From an uncultured Prevotella sp. (GTDB lineage Bacteria > Bacteroidota > Bacteroidia > Bacteroidales > Bacteroidaceae), in assembly GCA_905233425.1 (NCBI GenBank), contig CAJOEC010000038.1, positions 1 through 34,209 of the forward strand: 34,209 nucleotides of DNA. The letters are read 5' to 3'. The first letter of the stretch is position 1; each line of letters starts with the position of its first letter. Positions 1 to 7,005 of the stretch are shown here, piece by piece. The notes beneath the pieces are model-generated. The model was not told the DNA's origin. It worked only from the letters and a program-made list of their open reading frames with translations, and did no database searches. Made by a program: the position numbers and the translations under genes.

Positions 1-143
1 GGGAGCGTGATGTGTTTTGTATAATCACCTTACTTTCAGACATTTGTCTTTTCGCAATGTCAGAATGGCAGTATGAGGAGTGCTAAATGAAAGAGCCCTT
101 TTAAAAAATGACTTCCGTGCGGGTAAGTATGAAATAAAAGTTG

Positions 144-151
144 TACTTTTG
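144..151 (+). promoter_or_regulatory. Bacteroidota -7 box, probably near-leaderless
   Basis: TACTTTTG matches the Bacteroidota -7 consensus TAnnTTTG. It ends only 7 bases before the ATG at 159, so a transcript starting at the usual distance would have almost no 5' leader. No clear -33 TTTG is visible at the expected spacing. The box also argues against the upstream TTG at 141 as a start, because that codon lies at the promoter itself. Confidence 0.55.
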
Positions 152-158
152 CAGCGTT

Positions 159-1550
159 ATGAAGAAAGAAACCTATATCCGCCGCAGGGCGCAACTGAAA
201 AAAGACATGGGCAGCGGACTGCTGCTCTTCTTAGGTAACGACGAGGCTGGCATGAACTATGCCGACAATACCTACCGCTTCCGTCAAGATTCCACCTTCC
301 TGTATTTCTTTGGCCTCGACTATGCCGGTCTGGCCGCAGTGATTGACATTGATGCCGACACGGAGATTGTGTTCGGCAATGAACTGACCATTGACGACAT
401 TGTCTGGACGGGCCTGCAACCGACGCTCAGCGAGAAGACATCGGCCGTGGGCGTGACGAAGACGATGGCGCTGAATGAGCTGAAAGGCTACATAGACAAA
501 GCCCGCAGCAAGGGGCAGGCGGTGCACTTCCTGCCTCCCTACAGGGGCGACCACCGCGTGTGGCTGTGGGAACTGCTCAGCGTGGAGCCGAAAGCACAGA
601 CGGACATGGCCTCGGTAGCTTTCATCAAGGCCATCGTGTCGCAGCGCAACCACAAGGATGAAGAGGAAATCCGCGCCATCGAGGCATCGGTGGACCTGAG
701 CACCGAGATGCACTTGGCCGCCTATCGCATGGTTCGCCCGGGCATCCATGAGTCGCAGGTGGCAGCCGTCGTCGAGGAGGTGGCCTGCCGTCACGGCCAC
801 AGGCTGGCATTCCCGACCATCGCCACGGTGCAGGGGCAGGTGCTGCACAACCACGGTTTTATACACACGCTGAACGAGGGCGACATCTTCCTGCTCGATG
901 CCGGAGCAGAGACGCAAGAGCACTATGCCGGCGACCTGTCGTCGGCAATGCCTGTGGGTGAACGCTTCACAGAGCGCCAGGCAGAGGTCTATAGCATCCA
1001 TTTGGAGAGTTTCTATGCCGCCGTCGATAAGCTGAAGCCGGGCGTGCCCTTCCGAGAGGCACATATTGCCGCCGCCACGAAGATTGCGGAGGGCATGAAA
1101 CGGTTAGGACTGATGAAGGGCGACCCTGCCGAGGCTGCGGAAACGGGTGCCTACGCCATGTTCTTCCCCTGCGGCCTGGGTCACATGATGGGCCTTGACG
1201 TTCACGACATGGAGAACCTCGGCGAACAATACGTGGGCTATGCCGAGGGGATGGTGAAGAGCAAGCAGTTTGGTTTCAAGTCGTTGCGCCTGGCCCGTCC
1301 ACTGGAGCCGGGCTTCGTGTTCACCGTGGAGCCGGGCATCTATTTCATTCCCGAACTGATGGACAAGTGGCGTGCCGAGCATCAGTTTGAGGATTTCATC
1401 TGCTACGACAAGCTCGATGCCTGGCGCGACTTCACAGGTCTGCGCAACGAGCTCAACTACCTGATAACGCCTACAGACGCCCGCCTCTTAGGCACCATCA
1501 AGAAGCCCATGACCATCGAAGAGGTGTACGAAGCAAAGAACAATGGATAA
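159..1550 (+). CDS. pepP: Xaa-Pro aminopeptidase (M24B, aminopeptidase P family)
   Basis: Cytosolic metallopeptidase of 463 residues, expected to remove an N-terminal residue preceding proline. An aminopeptidase P-type N-terminal domain fills roughly residues 1-165; the pita-bread M24 catalytic domain follows. The five expected metal ligands are visible: D247 and D259 (in LLDAGAE and AGDLSS), H342 (GLGHMMG), E391 (FTVEPGIY) and E431 (GLRNEL). I chose the ATG at 159 because the -7 promoter box lies just before it. The gene overlaps the next one by 8 bases (ATGGATAA), which implies translational coupling. The pepP symbol follows fold and domain order; substrate preference cannot be read from the sequence. 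Confidence 0.92.
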   Translation: MKKETYIRRRAQLKKDMGSGLLLFLGNDEAGMNYADNTYRFRQDSTFLYFFGLDYAGLAAVIDIDADTEIVFGNELTIDDIVWTGLQPTLSEKTSAVGVTKTMALNELKGYIDKARSKGQAVHFLPPYRGDHRVWLWELLSVEPKAQTDMASVAFIKAIVSQRNHKDEEEIRAIEASVDLSTEMHLAAYRMVRPGIHESQVAAVVEEVACRHGHRLAFPTIATVQGQVLHNHGFIHTLNEGDIFLLDAGAETQEHYAGDLSSAMPVGERFTERQAEVYSIHLESFYAAVDKLKPGVPFREAHIAAATKIAEGMKRLGLMKGDPAEAAETGAYAMFFPCGLGHMMGLDVHDMENLGEQYVGYAEGMVKSKQFGFKSLRLARPLEPGFVFTVEPGIYFIPELMDKWRAEHQFEDFICYDKLDAWRDFTGLRNELNYLITPTDARLLGTIKKPMTIEEVYEAKNNG

Positions 1551-2136
1551 GCAGACGATTGGGGTAGCGGAAAGCATTGAGAGCCAATATCGGGTGAATC
1601 ATGTAGCCAGCGGACTGCCCCGCTGGCTCATAGAGGCGGCGTTTGTCTGCTACCTTCTACAGGCTGTCATCAACTGGGGGCCGCTAATGCAGTGGATGGA
1701 CGACCATTCGCCGTTGGCATCGGCCATCATCCAGACCTTTGGCGCGTTGGTGATGTACTTCGGACTGATGCGTGGCATGAAGCCACTCTACAGGCCCATG
1801 ACTTTGGCATGGTGGATTGTCATTGCGCTGAACATCGCAGGGTTCGTGACGTCTGCAATACCTGTTATCATGTACACCGTAGGTCTGCCCGTCGCAGTGT
1901 CGCTGATGCTGGTCTATCTGCCTTTCGGCTGCGCCATCGCCTATAATTATCGTGGGCGGCTGCGCCAGGTGGGCGTCTGGATGGCACTCTATATCCTCAT
2001 CTCCAGCATCGTCCCCGTCTTGTGGTTTCTCCTTGGTGCTCCAGATTCGGGAATCATTAACCACCTGATGGAAATTTCCACCATCGGCATCATCGTCATC
2101 TATGCTTGTGTACAGCGAAGGGTACTCGTCAACTGA
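1543..2136 (+). CDS. Small polytopic membrane protein of unknown function
   Basis: A 197-residue protein with about six hydrophobic segments (roughly residues 28-48, 57-77, 87-107, 108-130, 143-163, 172-190) and a soluble N-terminus of about 25 residues. I do not recognise a family and see no catalytic motif. Its start codon overlaps the stop of the aminopeptidase gene, so the two are almost certainly co-transcribed and probably coupled in translation. Its 3' end converges on the AraC-type gene 7 bases away. A small integral membrane protein is as much as can be said. Confidence 0.75.
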   Translation: MDKQTIGVAESIESQYRVNHVASGLPRWLIEAAFVCYLLQAVINWGPLMQWMDDHSPLASAIIQTFGALVMYFGLMRGMKPLYRPMTLAWWIVIALNIAGFVTSAIPVIMYTVGLPVAVSLMLVYLPFGCAIAYNYRGRLRQVGVWMALYILISSIVPVLWFLLGAPDSGIINHLMEISTIGIIVIYACVQRRVLVN

Positions 2137-2160
2137 AGAGTAATCATCCTTCGCTCTTCA
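2114..2160. terminator. Possible bidirectional terminator between convergent genes
   Basis: The junction of two convergent genes holds two mutually exclusive inverted repeats: AGCGAAGG (2114-2121) with CCTTCGCT (2149-2156), and TGAAGAG (2134-2140) with CTCTTCA (2154-2160). Both reach into coding sequence and neither is followed by a real T-run, so this is a weak call based mainly on position. Confidence 0.3.
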
Positions 2161-2860
2161 AAGCCTGAGATTGCCGATATTGCAACGGAGTGATGCCAAT
2201 GCGGCGTTTTACCTCGGTCTGGAAGGTTCGACGACCGCCGAAGCCTGCCTCTTTACCAACAGCCTCAATAGTCCAATTTGGCTCTTCGCGCAACAGGCGG
2301 CAGGCATAAAGAACGCGCTTTTCATTGAGATAATCGCCCAAGCTATTGTACTTGGGGTGATTCTTGAACAACCCGCCAAGACGCTTCTGGGTCAGCCCGA
2401 GTGCCTTCGCCATCGTCTTCACTGTCATGTCAGGGTCTTTGAAGAGACGTGTCTCATCCATTTGCTCGTCTATCCACGCCATCAGCTCCTCATCGGTCAT
2501 GTCGGCTGTCAGTTCGATATGCTCACGGTGCGGGCGGGTCTGTTCGCGCAGTTGCATCACCTCGTCTACTGTACCGTGTCTCAACTGTGCGGCCAACTCC
2601 TCCTGTTGCCGCTGCAGCGCCTCTATCTTTCCCTTCTGCTGCTCCAACTCGCTCTTCTGCTCCTCCAGTTCACTCAACCGCTTCTCCAGTTCCGTGCCCT
2701 GCATCTTGTTCTGTTCGAGCAGCGTGTTCTGGTTCTCCACCAACTTCGTATTGGTAGAGATAATCTTTTTCGCACTATCATTCAGTACCAGCACCGTGAT
2801 GATAAAAGCTATCACGAACGCAATGATGACGGCTGCGATAAAAATATGTGTTCCTGTCAT
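2144..2860 (-). CDS. Membrane-anchored coiled-coil protein with AraC-type DNA-binding domain
   Basis: A 238-residue protein in three parts. A single N-terminal transmembrane helix spans residues 6-26. A long polar coiled coil rich in E, Q and K runs about 33-95 (ELEEQKSELEQQKGKIEALQ region). A C-terminal AraC/XylS helix-turn-helix domain covers about 125-233, with the second-helix region GFGGRRTFQTEVKRRIGITP typical of the family. There is no periplasmic sensor, two-component receiver or histidine kinase. A regulator tethered to the inner face of the membrane by a coiled coil is the natural reading, but the signal it senses is unknown. It is transcribed away from the 22-bp repeat gap and converges on the upstream membrane protein gene. 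Confidence 0.8.
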   Translation of the reverse strand: MTGTHIFIAAVIIAFVIAFIITVLVLNDSAKKIISTNTKLVENQNTLLEQNKMQGTELEKRLSELEEQKSELEQQKGKIEALQRQQEELAAQLRHGTVDEVMQLREQTRPHREHIELTADMTDEELMAWIDEQMDETRLFKDPDMTVKTMAKALGLTQKRLGGLFKNHPKYNSLGDYLNEKRVLYACRLLREEPNWTIEAVGKEAGFGGRRTFQTEVKRRIGITPLQYRQSQALKSEG

Positions 2861-2891
2861 GGAAATGCGCAGTTTCGTTTGTTTTGAGGTG

Positions 2892-2899
2892 CAAAATTA
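2892..2899 (-). promoter_or_regulatory. -7 box upstream of the AraC-type gene
   Basis: Read on the minus strand this is TAATTTTG, a full TAnnTTTG match 31 bases before the ATG at 2860. No TTTG sits 19-21 bases further upstream; the nearest is at a 12-base spacing, so the -33 element is missing or poor. Confidence 0.45.
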
Positions 2900-3075
2900 C
2901 GCATTTTCTGTCAAAACGCCCCCTTCGCCGCCCATAAATCCGCAAAACATCTTGCGCAGAATCCACAACTTTGCGCAGGAATCCCGATTTCCTGAAACAA
3001 GGGTTCAATTTGATGTACCCTACTTCCGAAACTTGAGTTACGTGTAAGAGTTAGTCTTCGCAGTTCAAAGAGCAT

Positions 3076-3184
3076 GCCTACGTGGTGGAAAGTACGGCCT
3101 ACGTGGTTAAAAAGTGCCGCCTCCGTGGTGGAAAGGTACCGCCTCCGTGGTGGAAAGGTACAGCCTCCGTGGTAGAAAGGTACG
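3076..3184. repeat. Minisatellite A: five tandem copies, 22-bp period
   Basis: Units begin at 3076, 3097, 3119, 3141 and 3163; the first is 21 bp and the rest are 22 bp. Each begins GCCTMCGTGGT and continues G/A-rich to about GTAC. Units 3-5 differ at only a few positions. A 22-bp period does not preserve a reading frame, so it is not coding. There are no unique spacers between units, so it is not CRISPR. Confidence 0.9.
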
Positions 3185-3193
3185 ACCTGTCTC

Positions 3194-3259
3194 TTGTTCG
3201 CGTTAGCCCAAACGTTCTTTTGCGTTAGCGCAAATCGTCTTTTGCGTTAGCCCAAATGA
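3194..3259. repeat. Minisatellite B: three tandem copies, 22-bp period
   Basis: The motif GCGTTAGCSCAAA recurs at 3200, 3222 and 3244, giving three exact 22-bp periods just 9 bases after minisatellite A. The sequence is unrelated to A. The middle unit contains the palindrome TTTGCG-TTAG-CGCAAA; the flanking units have it imperfectly. The rest of the 2923-3308 stretch shows no gene or promoter I can support. Confidence 0.85.
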
Positions 3260-3308
3260 GTTCAATGTCATTCATTCAGGAACATTGCAAATGGATGTTT
3301 ACACGCAA

Positions 3309-3340
3309 AGACGGTGGAACAGATGTCTGTTCCACCGTCT
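3309..3340 (-). terminator. Strong hairpin downstream of nqrF, likely operon terminator
   Basis: A 15-bp perfect inverted repeat, AGACGGTGGAACAGA and its complement, is separated by only 2 bases (effectively a 14-bp stem with a 4-base loop). It lies about 100 bases past the nqrF stop. On the minus strand it is followed by TTTGCGTG, a weak U-tract, which is common for Bacteroidota terminators. The 3341-3438 stretch between it and nqrF holds nothing else I can name. Confidence 0.6.
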
Positions 3341-3438
3341 CTGCAGGTTATTTGTGGTATCGGGCTGGCGCTCCCACCCCTCAGCCTTTGCCCCCCCTCT
3401 GGCATGGGGACATGGGGCCTACATTGATTGCGTGGGGG

Positions 3439-4707
3439 CTATCCTCCGAAGTTATCGTACATGATGCTCTCCGGGTCAACGCCGAGGCTGTCAAGCATGG
3501 AGACGACAGCGGCGGACATGGGGCCGGGGCCGCACATGTAGTACTCCACATCCTCGGGAGCCTCGTGGTCCTTCAGGTAGGTGTTGAGCATCACCTGGTG
3601 GACGAAGCCCGGCGTGTACTTCACGCCGGCTGCATCGGCAGCGGGGTCGGGACGGTCGAGGGCGAGGTGGAAGTGGAAGTTGGGGAAATCCTTCTCCAAT
3701 CCGAGGAAGTCTTCAAGGTAGAACACCTCGTTCAGGGCGCGGGCACCGTAGAAGTAGTGCATCTCACGGTCGGTGGTGTGCAGCGTCTTGGTCATGTGCA
3801 TGATCTGTGCACGCAGCGGAGCCATGCCGGCGCCACCGCCCACCCAGATCATCTCCTTCTTCGAGTCGAAGTGGGGATGGAAGTCGCCGAATGGACCGCT
3901 CATGATGACCTTGTCGCCGGGCTTCAGCGAGAAGATGTAGCTGGATGCGATGCCGGGATTCACCTCCATGAAGCCGCTCTTGTCGGCCTTGAACGGCGGC
4001 GTGGCGATACGAACCGTCAGCATAAAGACGTCGCCCTCGGCGGGATAGTTGGCCATCGAGTAGGCGCGGATGGTGGGCTCGGGGTTCTTACACTTCAGCG
4101 GGAACATCTTGAACTTCTCCCACGACGGCAGGTACTCGTCGCCGATAAGGCTCTTGTCGAAGTCCTTGTCGTAGTCGATGCAGTCGAAGGCCGGAATCTT
4201 AATCTGTGCGTAGGAGCCGGGCAGGAAGTCCATGTGCTCGCCCTTGGGCAGCTGCACCTTGAACTCCTTGATGAACGTAGCGACGTTCTTGTTGGAGATG
4301 ACGGTACACTCGTACTCCTTCACGCCGAGGATGCTCTCATCGACATGAATCTTCAGGTCGCCCTTCACCTTGCACTGGCAGCCGAGGCGCCAGTGATCCT
4401 TGATCTGCTTGCGGGTGAAGTGAGGCTTCTCAGAGTCGAGAATCTCGCCACCACCCTCCAAGACCTGCACCTTGCACTGTCCGCACGAGGCCTTACCGCC
4501 ACAGGCAGAAGGCAAGAAGATGCCGTTCTCGTTGAGCGTGGCCATGAGGTTGTTGCCCTGCGCCACAGAGAGCGTGCGGTCGCCATTCACCACGATATTC
4601 ACATTGCCACTGGGACTCAAATACTTTTTGGCCACCAGCAGGATAATCACCAATAGAAGTATAACCGTCAGGAATACTCCAATGCTATAAGAAATAAACT
4701 CTATCAT
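3439..4707 (-). CDS. nqrF: Na+-translocating NADH:quinone reductase subunit F
   Basis: NADH-oxidising entry subunit of Na+-NQR, 422 residues. It has one N-terminal transmembrane helix (about 4-26). A plant-type [2Fe-2S] domain follows with C69, C75, C78 and C110. The FAD-binding motif RAYSMANY sits at 214-221, the NAD-binding GGGAGMAPLRA at about 291-301, and YYMCGPGPM near 389-397. Length and cysteine spacing match the Vibrio type. It is the last gene of the nqr operon, followed by the strong hairpin at 3309-3340. The 145-base gap to nqrE carries a heptamer-repeat hairpin. Confidence 0.97.
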   Translation of the reverse strand: MIEFISYSIGVFLTVILLLVIILLVAKKYLSPSGNVNIVVNGDRTLSVAQGNNLMATLNENGIFLPSACGGKASCGQCKVQVLEGGGEILDSEKPHFTRKQIKDHWRLGCQCKVKGDLKIHVDESILGVKEYECTVISNKNVATFIKEFKVQLPKGEHMDFLPGSYAQIKIPAFDCIDYDKDFDKSLIGDEYLPSWEKFKMFPLKCKNPEPTIRAYSMANYPAEGDVFMLTVRIATPPFKADKSGFMEVNPGIASSYIFSLKPGDKVIMSGPFGDFHPHFDSKKEMIWVGGGAGMAPLRAQIMHMTKTLHTTDREMHYFYGARALNEVFYLEDFLGLEKDFPNFHFHLALDRPDPAADAAGVKYTPGFVHQVMLNTYLKDHEAPEDVEYYMCGPGPMSAAVVSMLDSLGVDPESIMYDNFGG

Positions 4708-4718
4708 AATCTTGTTTA

Positions 4719-4852
4719 ATTAGTAATTAGTAATGAGTAATTAGTAATTATGATTACTTCATGCGGTAGCACACCGCAATAAAACATTGTTTCACAGATG
4801 GGGTTGCAAGGTAATCATAATTACTCATTACTAATTTCTCATTACTCATTAA
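4719..4852. repeat. Heptamer-repeat hairpin element in the nqrE-nqrF junction
   Basis: Five 7-bp units, ATTAGTA with variants, run from 4719 to 4753. A related series returns in inverted orientation at 4818-4852. The core arms GTAATTATGATTAC (4744-4757) and GTAATCATAATTAC (4811-4824) are perfect 14-bp complements, extendable with few mismatches. A small inner hairpin, TGCGGT/ACCGCA, lies near 4762-4778. The element fills almost the whole intercistronic gap. Confidence 0.8.
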
Positions 4853-5479
4853 TTATATGTTTAGTCCAGAGAAACACATCATTGCCATAGCCATGAGGCC
4901 CACGGTGATAAACGTAATGCCGAGGCCCTGAAGGGGCTTGGGCACATCACAGTACTGCATCTTTTCACGGATGGCACCGAGCGAGACAATAGCCAGCGTC
5001 CAACCGATACCGGAGCCGAAGCCATAGACGATGGCATCCACGACGCTGGTGATGGCCTGAGTGTTGTCCGGCTCCATGAGTATGCGCTGCTGCATGAAGA
5101 GCGAGGCACCCATGATGGCGCAGTTCACGGCGATAAGAGGCAGGAAGATGCCCAGTGCGGCATAGAGCGACGGCGAGTATTTCTCGACCGTCATCTCAAC
5201 GAGCTGCACCATACCGGCGATGACACCAATGAAGAGAATGAACGACAGGTAGCTCAGGTCGACGCCCTCCACGAGGCAGCCGTCGCCCAGCACCTTCGTC
5301 TGTAGCAGATAGTTCACGGGCACAGTGACGGTGAGCACAAAGGTCACGGCCAGACCAAGCCCCAAGGAGGTCTTCACCGTCTTCGACACGGCAAGATAGG
5401 AGCACATACCGAGGAAGAACGCGAAGATCATATTGTCCACAAAAATGGACCGGAAAAACAGTGAAATCAAATGTTCCAT
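4853..5479 (-). CDS. nqrE: Na+-translocating NADH:quinone reductase subunit E
   Basis: Integral membrane subunit of Na+-NQR with about six transmembrane helices, from the NqrE/RnfA family. It begins [19 protein letters not shown], with the family-typical early FVDNM segment. I chose the ATG at 5479 (208 residues). The in-frame GTG at 5491 would add four residues read from the arm of the 35-bp inverted repeat that ends at 5483. NqrD and NqrE pack as an inverted pair that holds an iron centre and forms part of the ion path; this is family knowledge. It lies between two repeat-bearing junctions. Confidence 0.95.
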   Translation of the reverse strand: MEHLISLFFRSIFVDNMIFAFFLGMCSYLAVSKTVKTSLGLGLAVTFVLTVTVPVNYLLQTKVLGDGCLVEGVDLSYLSFILFIGVIAGMVQLVEMTVEKYSPSLYAALGIFLPLIAVNCAIMGASLFMQQRILMEPDNTQAITSVVDAIVYGFGSGIGWTLAIVSLGAIREKMQYCDVPKPLQGLGITFITVGLMAMAMMCFSGLNI

Positions 5480-5482
5480 ATT

Positions 5483-5631
5483 AAAGCCCACCCAAGCCCT
5501 CCCAAAGGGAGGGATGTTTAATTACATATTGGGTGCTCCTTTTATTTAATTTATTACTATCTTTAATTAGTCACTTCCCACCATTTGTCTATTCAGACAT
5601 CCCTCCCTTTGGGAGGGCTTGGGTGGGCTTT
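5483..5631. repeat. 35-bp perfect inverted repeat in the nqrD-nqrE junction
   Basis: Arm 1 at 5483-5517 and arm 2 at 5597-5631 are exact reverse complements over 35 bp, separated by 79 A/T-rich bases. Each arm contains a smaller palindrome, CCCTCCC-AAA-GGGAGGG, next to AAGCCCACCCAAG. Arm 2 ends 3 bases from the nqrD stop codon and arm 1 ends 3 bases before the nqrE ATG, so the element spans the junction exactly. Miniature inverted-repeat elements look like this, but I see no target-site duplication. Confidence 0.9.
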
Positions 5632-5634
5632 TCT

Positions 5635-6258
5635 TTATTTCTCCTTATAAAAATATGCTCTGTGTACCCAGATGACGATGCCGACGAGGATAAGGGCCAT
5701 GGCGGGCATGGTCATCATGCCGTTGTTGATGTAGCCGAAGTCGTAGGCTCCCTCGGGGATAATCTGGAAGCCCAGCAGCGAGCCGCGTCCGAAGAACTCG
5801 CGCACGGCACCCACGATGATGAGAATCATGGCGTAGCCGATGCCGTTGCCCACACCGTCGAGGAACGAGGGCCAGGGCTTGTTCTGCATGGCGAAGGCCT
5901 CCAAGCGGCCCATAAGGATACAGTTGGTGATAATCAGACCTACATAGACCGAGAGCTGCACGCTGACGTCGTAGACGAAAGCCTTCAGCACCTGGCTGAC
6001 GATGGTCACCAGTGCGGCCACCACGACGAGCTGCACCACGATGCGGATGCGGTTCGGGATGGTGTTGCGCAGGATGGAGATAATCACATTCGAGAAAGCC
6101 GTAATCACCGTCACGGCGAGACCCATGACGATGGCGGGCTTCAACTGTGAGGTGACGGCAAGTGCAGAGCAGATGCCTAATACCTGACCCAATATCGGGT
6201 GGTCGAGGTTCAACGGTTTCAGGAAAACCTCTTTGTTTTGTTTACTGAATAATGCCAT
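5635..6258 (-). CDS. nqrD: Na+-translocating NADH:quinone reductase subunit D
   Basis: 207-residue integral membrane subunit of Na+-NQR, from the NqrD/RnfE family, with about six transmembrane helices. Family features include NPILGQVLGICSALAVT-like wording near residues 19-37 (here DHPILGQVLGICSALAVTSQ) and NCILMGRLEAFAM near 111-123. It starts 3 bases after the nqrC stop and has a clear Shine-Dalgarno site 8 bases upstream of its ATG. It pairs with NqrE in the membrane core. Confidence 0.96.
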   Translation of the reverse strand: MALFSKQNKEVFLKPLNLDHPILGQVLGICSALAVTSQLKPAIVMGLAVTVITAFSNVIISILRNTIPNRIRIVVQLVVVAALVTIVSQVLKAFVYDVSVQLSVYVGLIITNCILMGRLEAFAMQNKPWPSFLDGVGNGIGYAMILIIVGAVREFFGRGSLLGFQIIPEGAYDFGYINNGMMTMPAMALILVGIVIWVHRAYFYKEK

Positions 6259-6261
6259 AGT

Positions 6262-7005
6262 TTATTCTCCTCCCCAACCATTATGTAAAAAGAAATTCTT
6301 ATACTTTCCGAGACACTCCTTGAGCATCTCATCAACACCATTAGAAGTAAGTGTCGCACCGGTAATAGCGTCAACTTCTGCCTCCGGATTCTTTATCTCC
6401 GATGCCTTCTTGACACCGAGAACGATACTTATGGGCTGGCCTTCTGGTTCGTCTATGTATTTCTTGCCAATGAACTTCTCCTGCCAAGCCCGGGAATCCT
6501 TGATTTCAGCACCCAGTCCGGCTGTTTCACTTTCATGGTCAAAATATGCGCCAAAGACTGTTCCGTCCCGATTAAGCGCGACATATCCCCAGATGCCTCC
6601 CCAGAGGCCCATACCATAGACGGGAATCACAAGCTTTTGCCCTTCTGTCACTTCACAGAAATAGACTACGAGCTTGCCAGCCTTATAATCGGACTTACCA
6701 AGTTTAAAGCCCGCACTTTCACCGTCATATTCATCGAAATTCTCCGGGCCGTTGTCACATTCGTCTTTTTGAATGATGTAGTCGGCACGGACAACATTTT
6801 TGTATTGTGCCTCTGCCTCGCTATCATTCAGATTGCGAATGTTCAGAGAAGCAAGAATCTGTTTCTTCTTGTCCAAGGCCACGTTGGCATCCTGCATCGG
6901 CTTCAGTGCCTTGAAGATGAAGGCCAGCAGGAAGGCCACGATGACCACCAGTATCGCACTATATATAATAATGTAGGCGTTGCTGTTTGTATTTAACTTA
7001 CTCAT
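6262..7005 (-). CDS. nqrC: Na+-translocating NADH:quinone reductase subunit C
   Basis: 247-residue subunit carrying covalent FMN. It has an N-terminal transmembrane helix (about 11-31), a periplasmic FMN-binding domain, and the flavinylation motif DAITGATLTS near residues 212-221, with T218 the expected acceptor threonine. Its ATG overlaps the nqrB stop (ATGA), so it is coupled to nqrB. Unusually for this phylum, a textbook AGGAGG lies 6 bases before the ATG, inside the last codons of nqrB. Flavinylation needs ApbE, which is not in this window. Confidence 0.96.
   Translation of the reverse strand: MSKLNTNSNAYIIIYSAILVVIVAFLLAFIFKALKPMQDANVALDKKKQILASLNIRNLNDSEAEAQYKNVVRADYIIQKDECDNGPENFDEYDGESAGFKLGKSDYKAGKLVVYFCEVTEGQKLVIPVYGMGLWGGIWGYVALNRDGTVFGAYFDHESETAGLGAEIKDSRAWQEKFIGKKYIDEPEGQPISIVLGVKKASEIKNPEAEVDAITGATLTSNGVDEMLKECLGKYKNFFLHNGWGGE
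6267..6275 (-). promoter_or_regulatory. Shine-Dalgarno site of nqrD
   Basis: On the minus strand this reads GGGGAGGAG, 8 bases before the nqrD ATG, within the last codons of nqrC. It supports the chosen start and re-initiation after nqrC. Confidence 0.6.

Noticed and set aside
3076..3259. CRISPR array
   Set aside because: Units are directly adjacent with no unique spacers, unit identity is imperfect, and no cas genes are nearby. The same holds for 22588-22791.
3256..4656. 466-codon open frame on the plus strand
   Set aside because: It lies antisense to nqrF, whose protein is certain. Its translation is an H/V/E-rich sequence typical of a GC-rich shadow frame, with no family resemblance.
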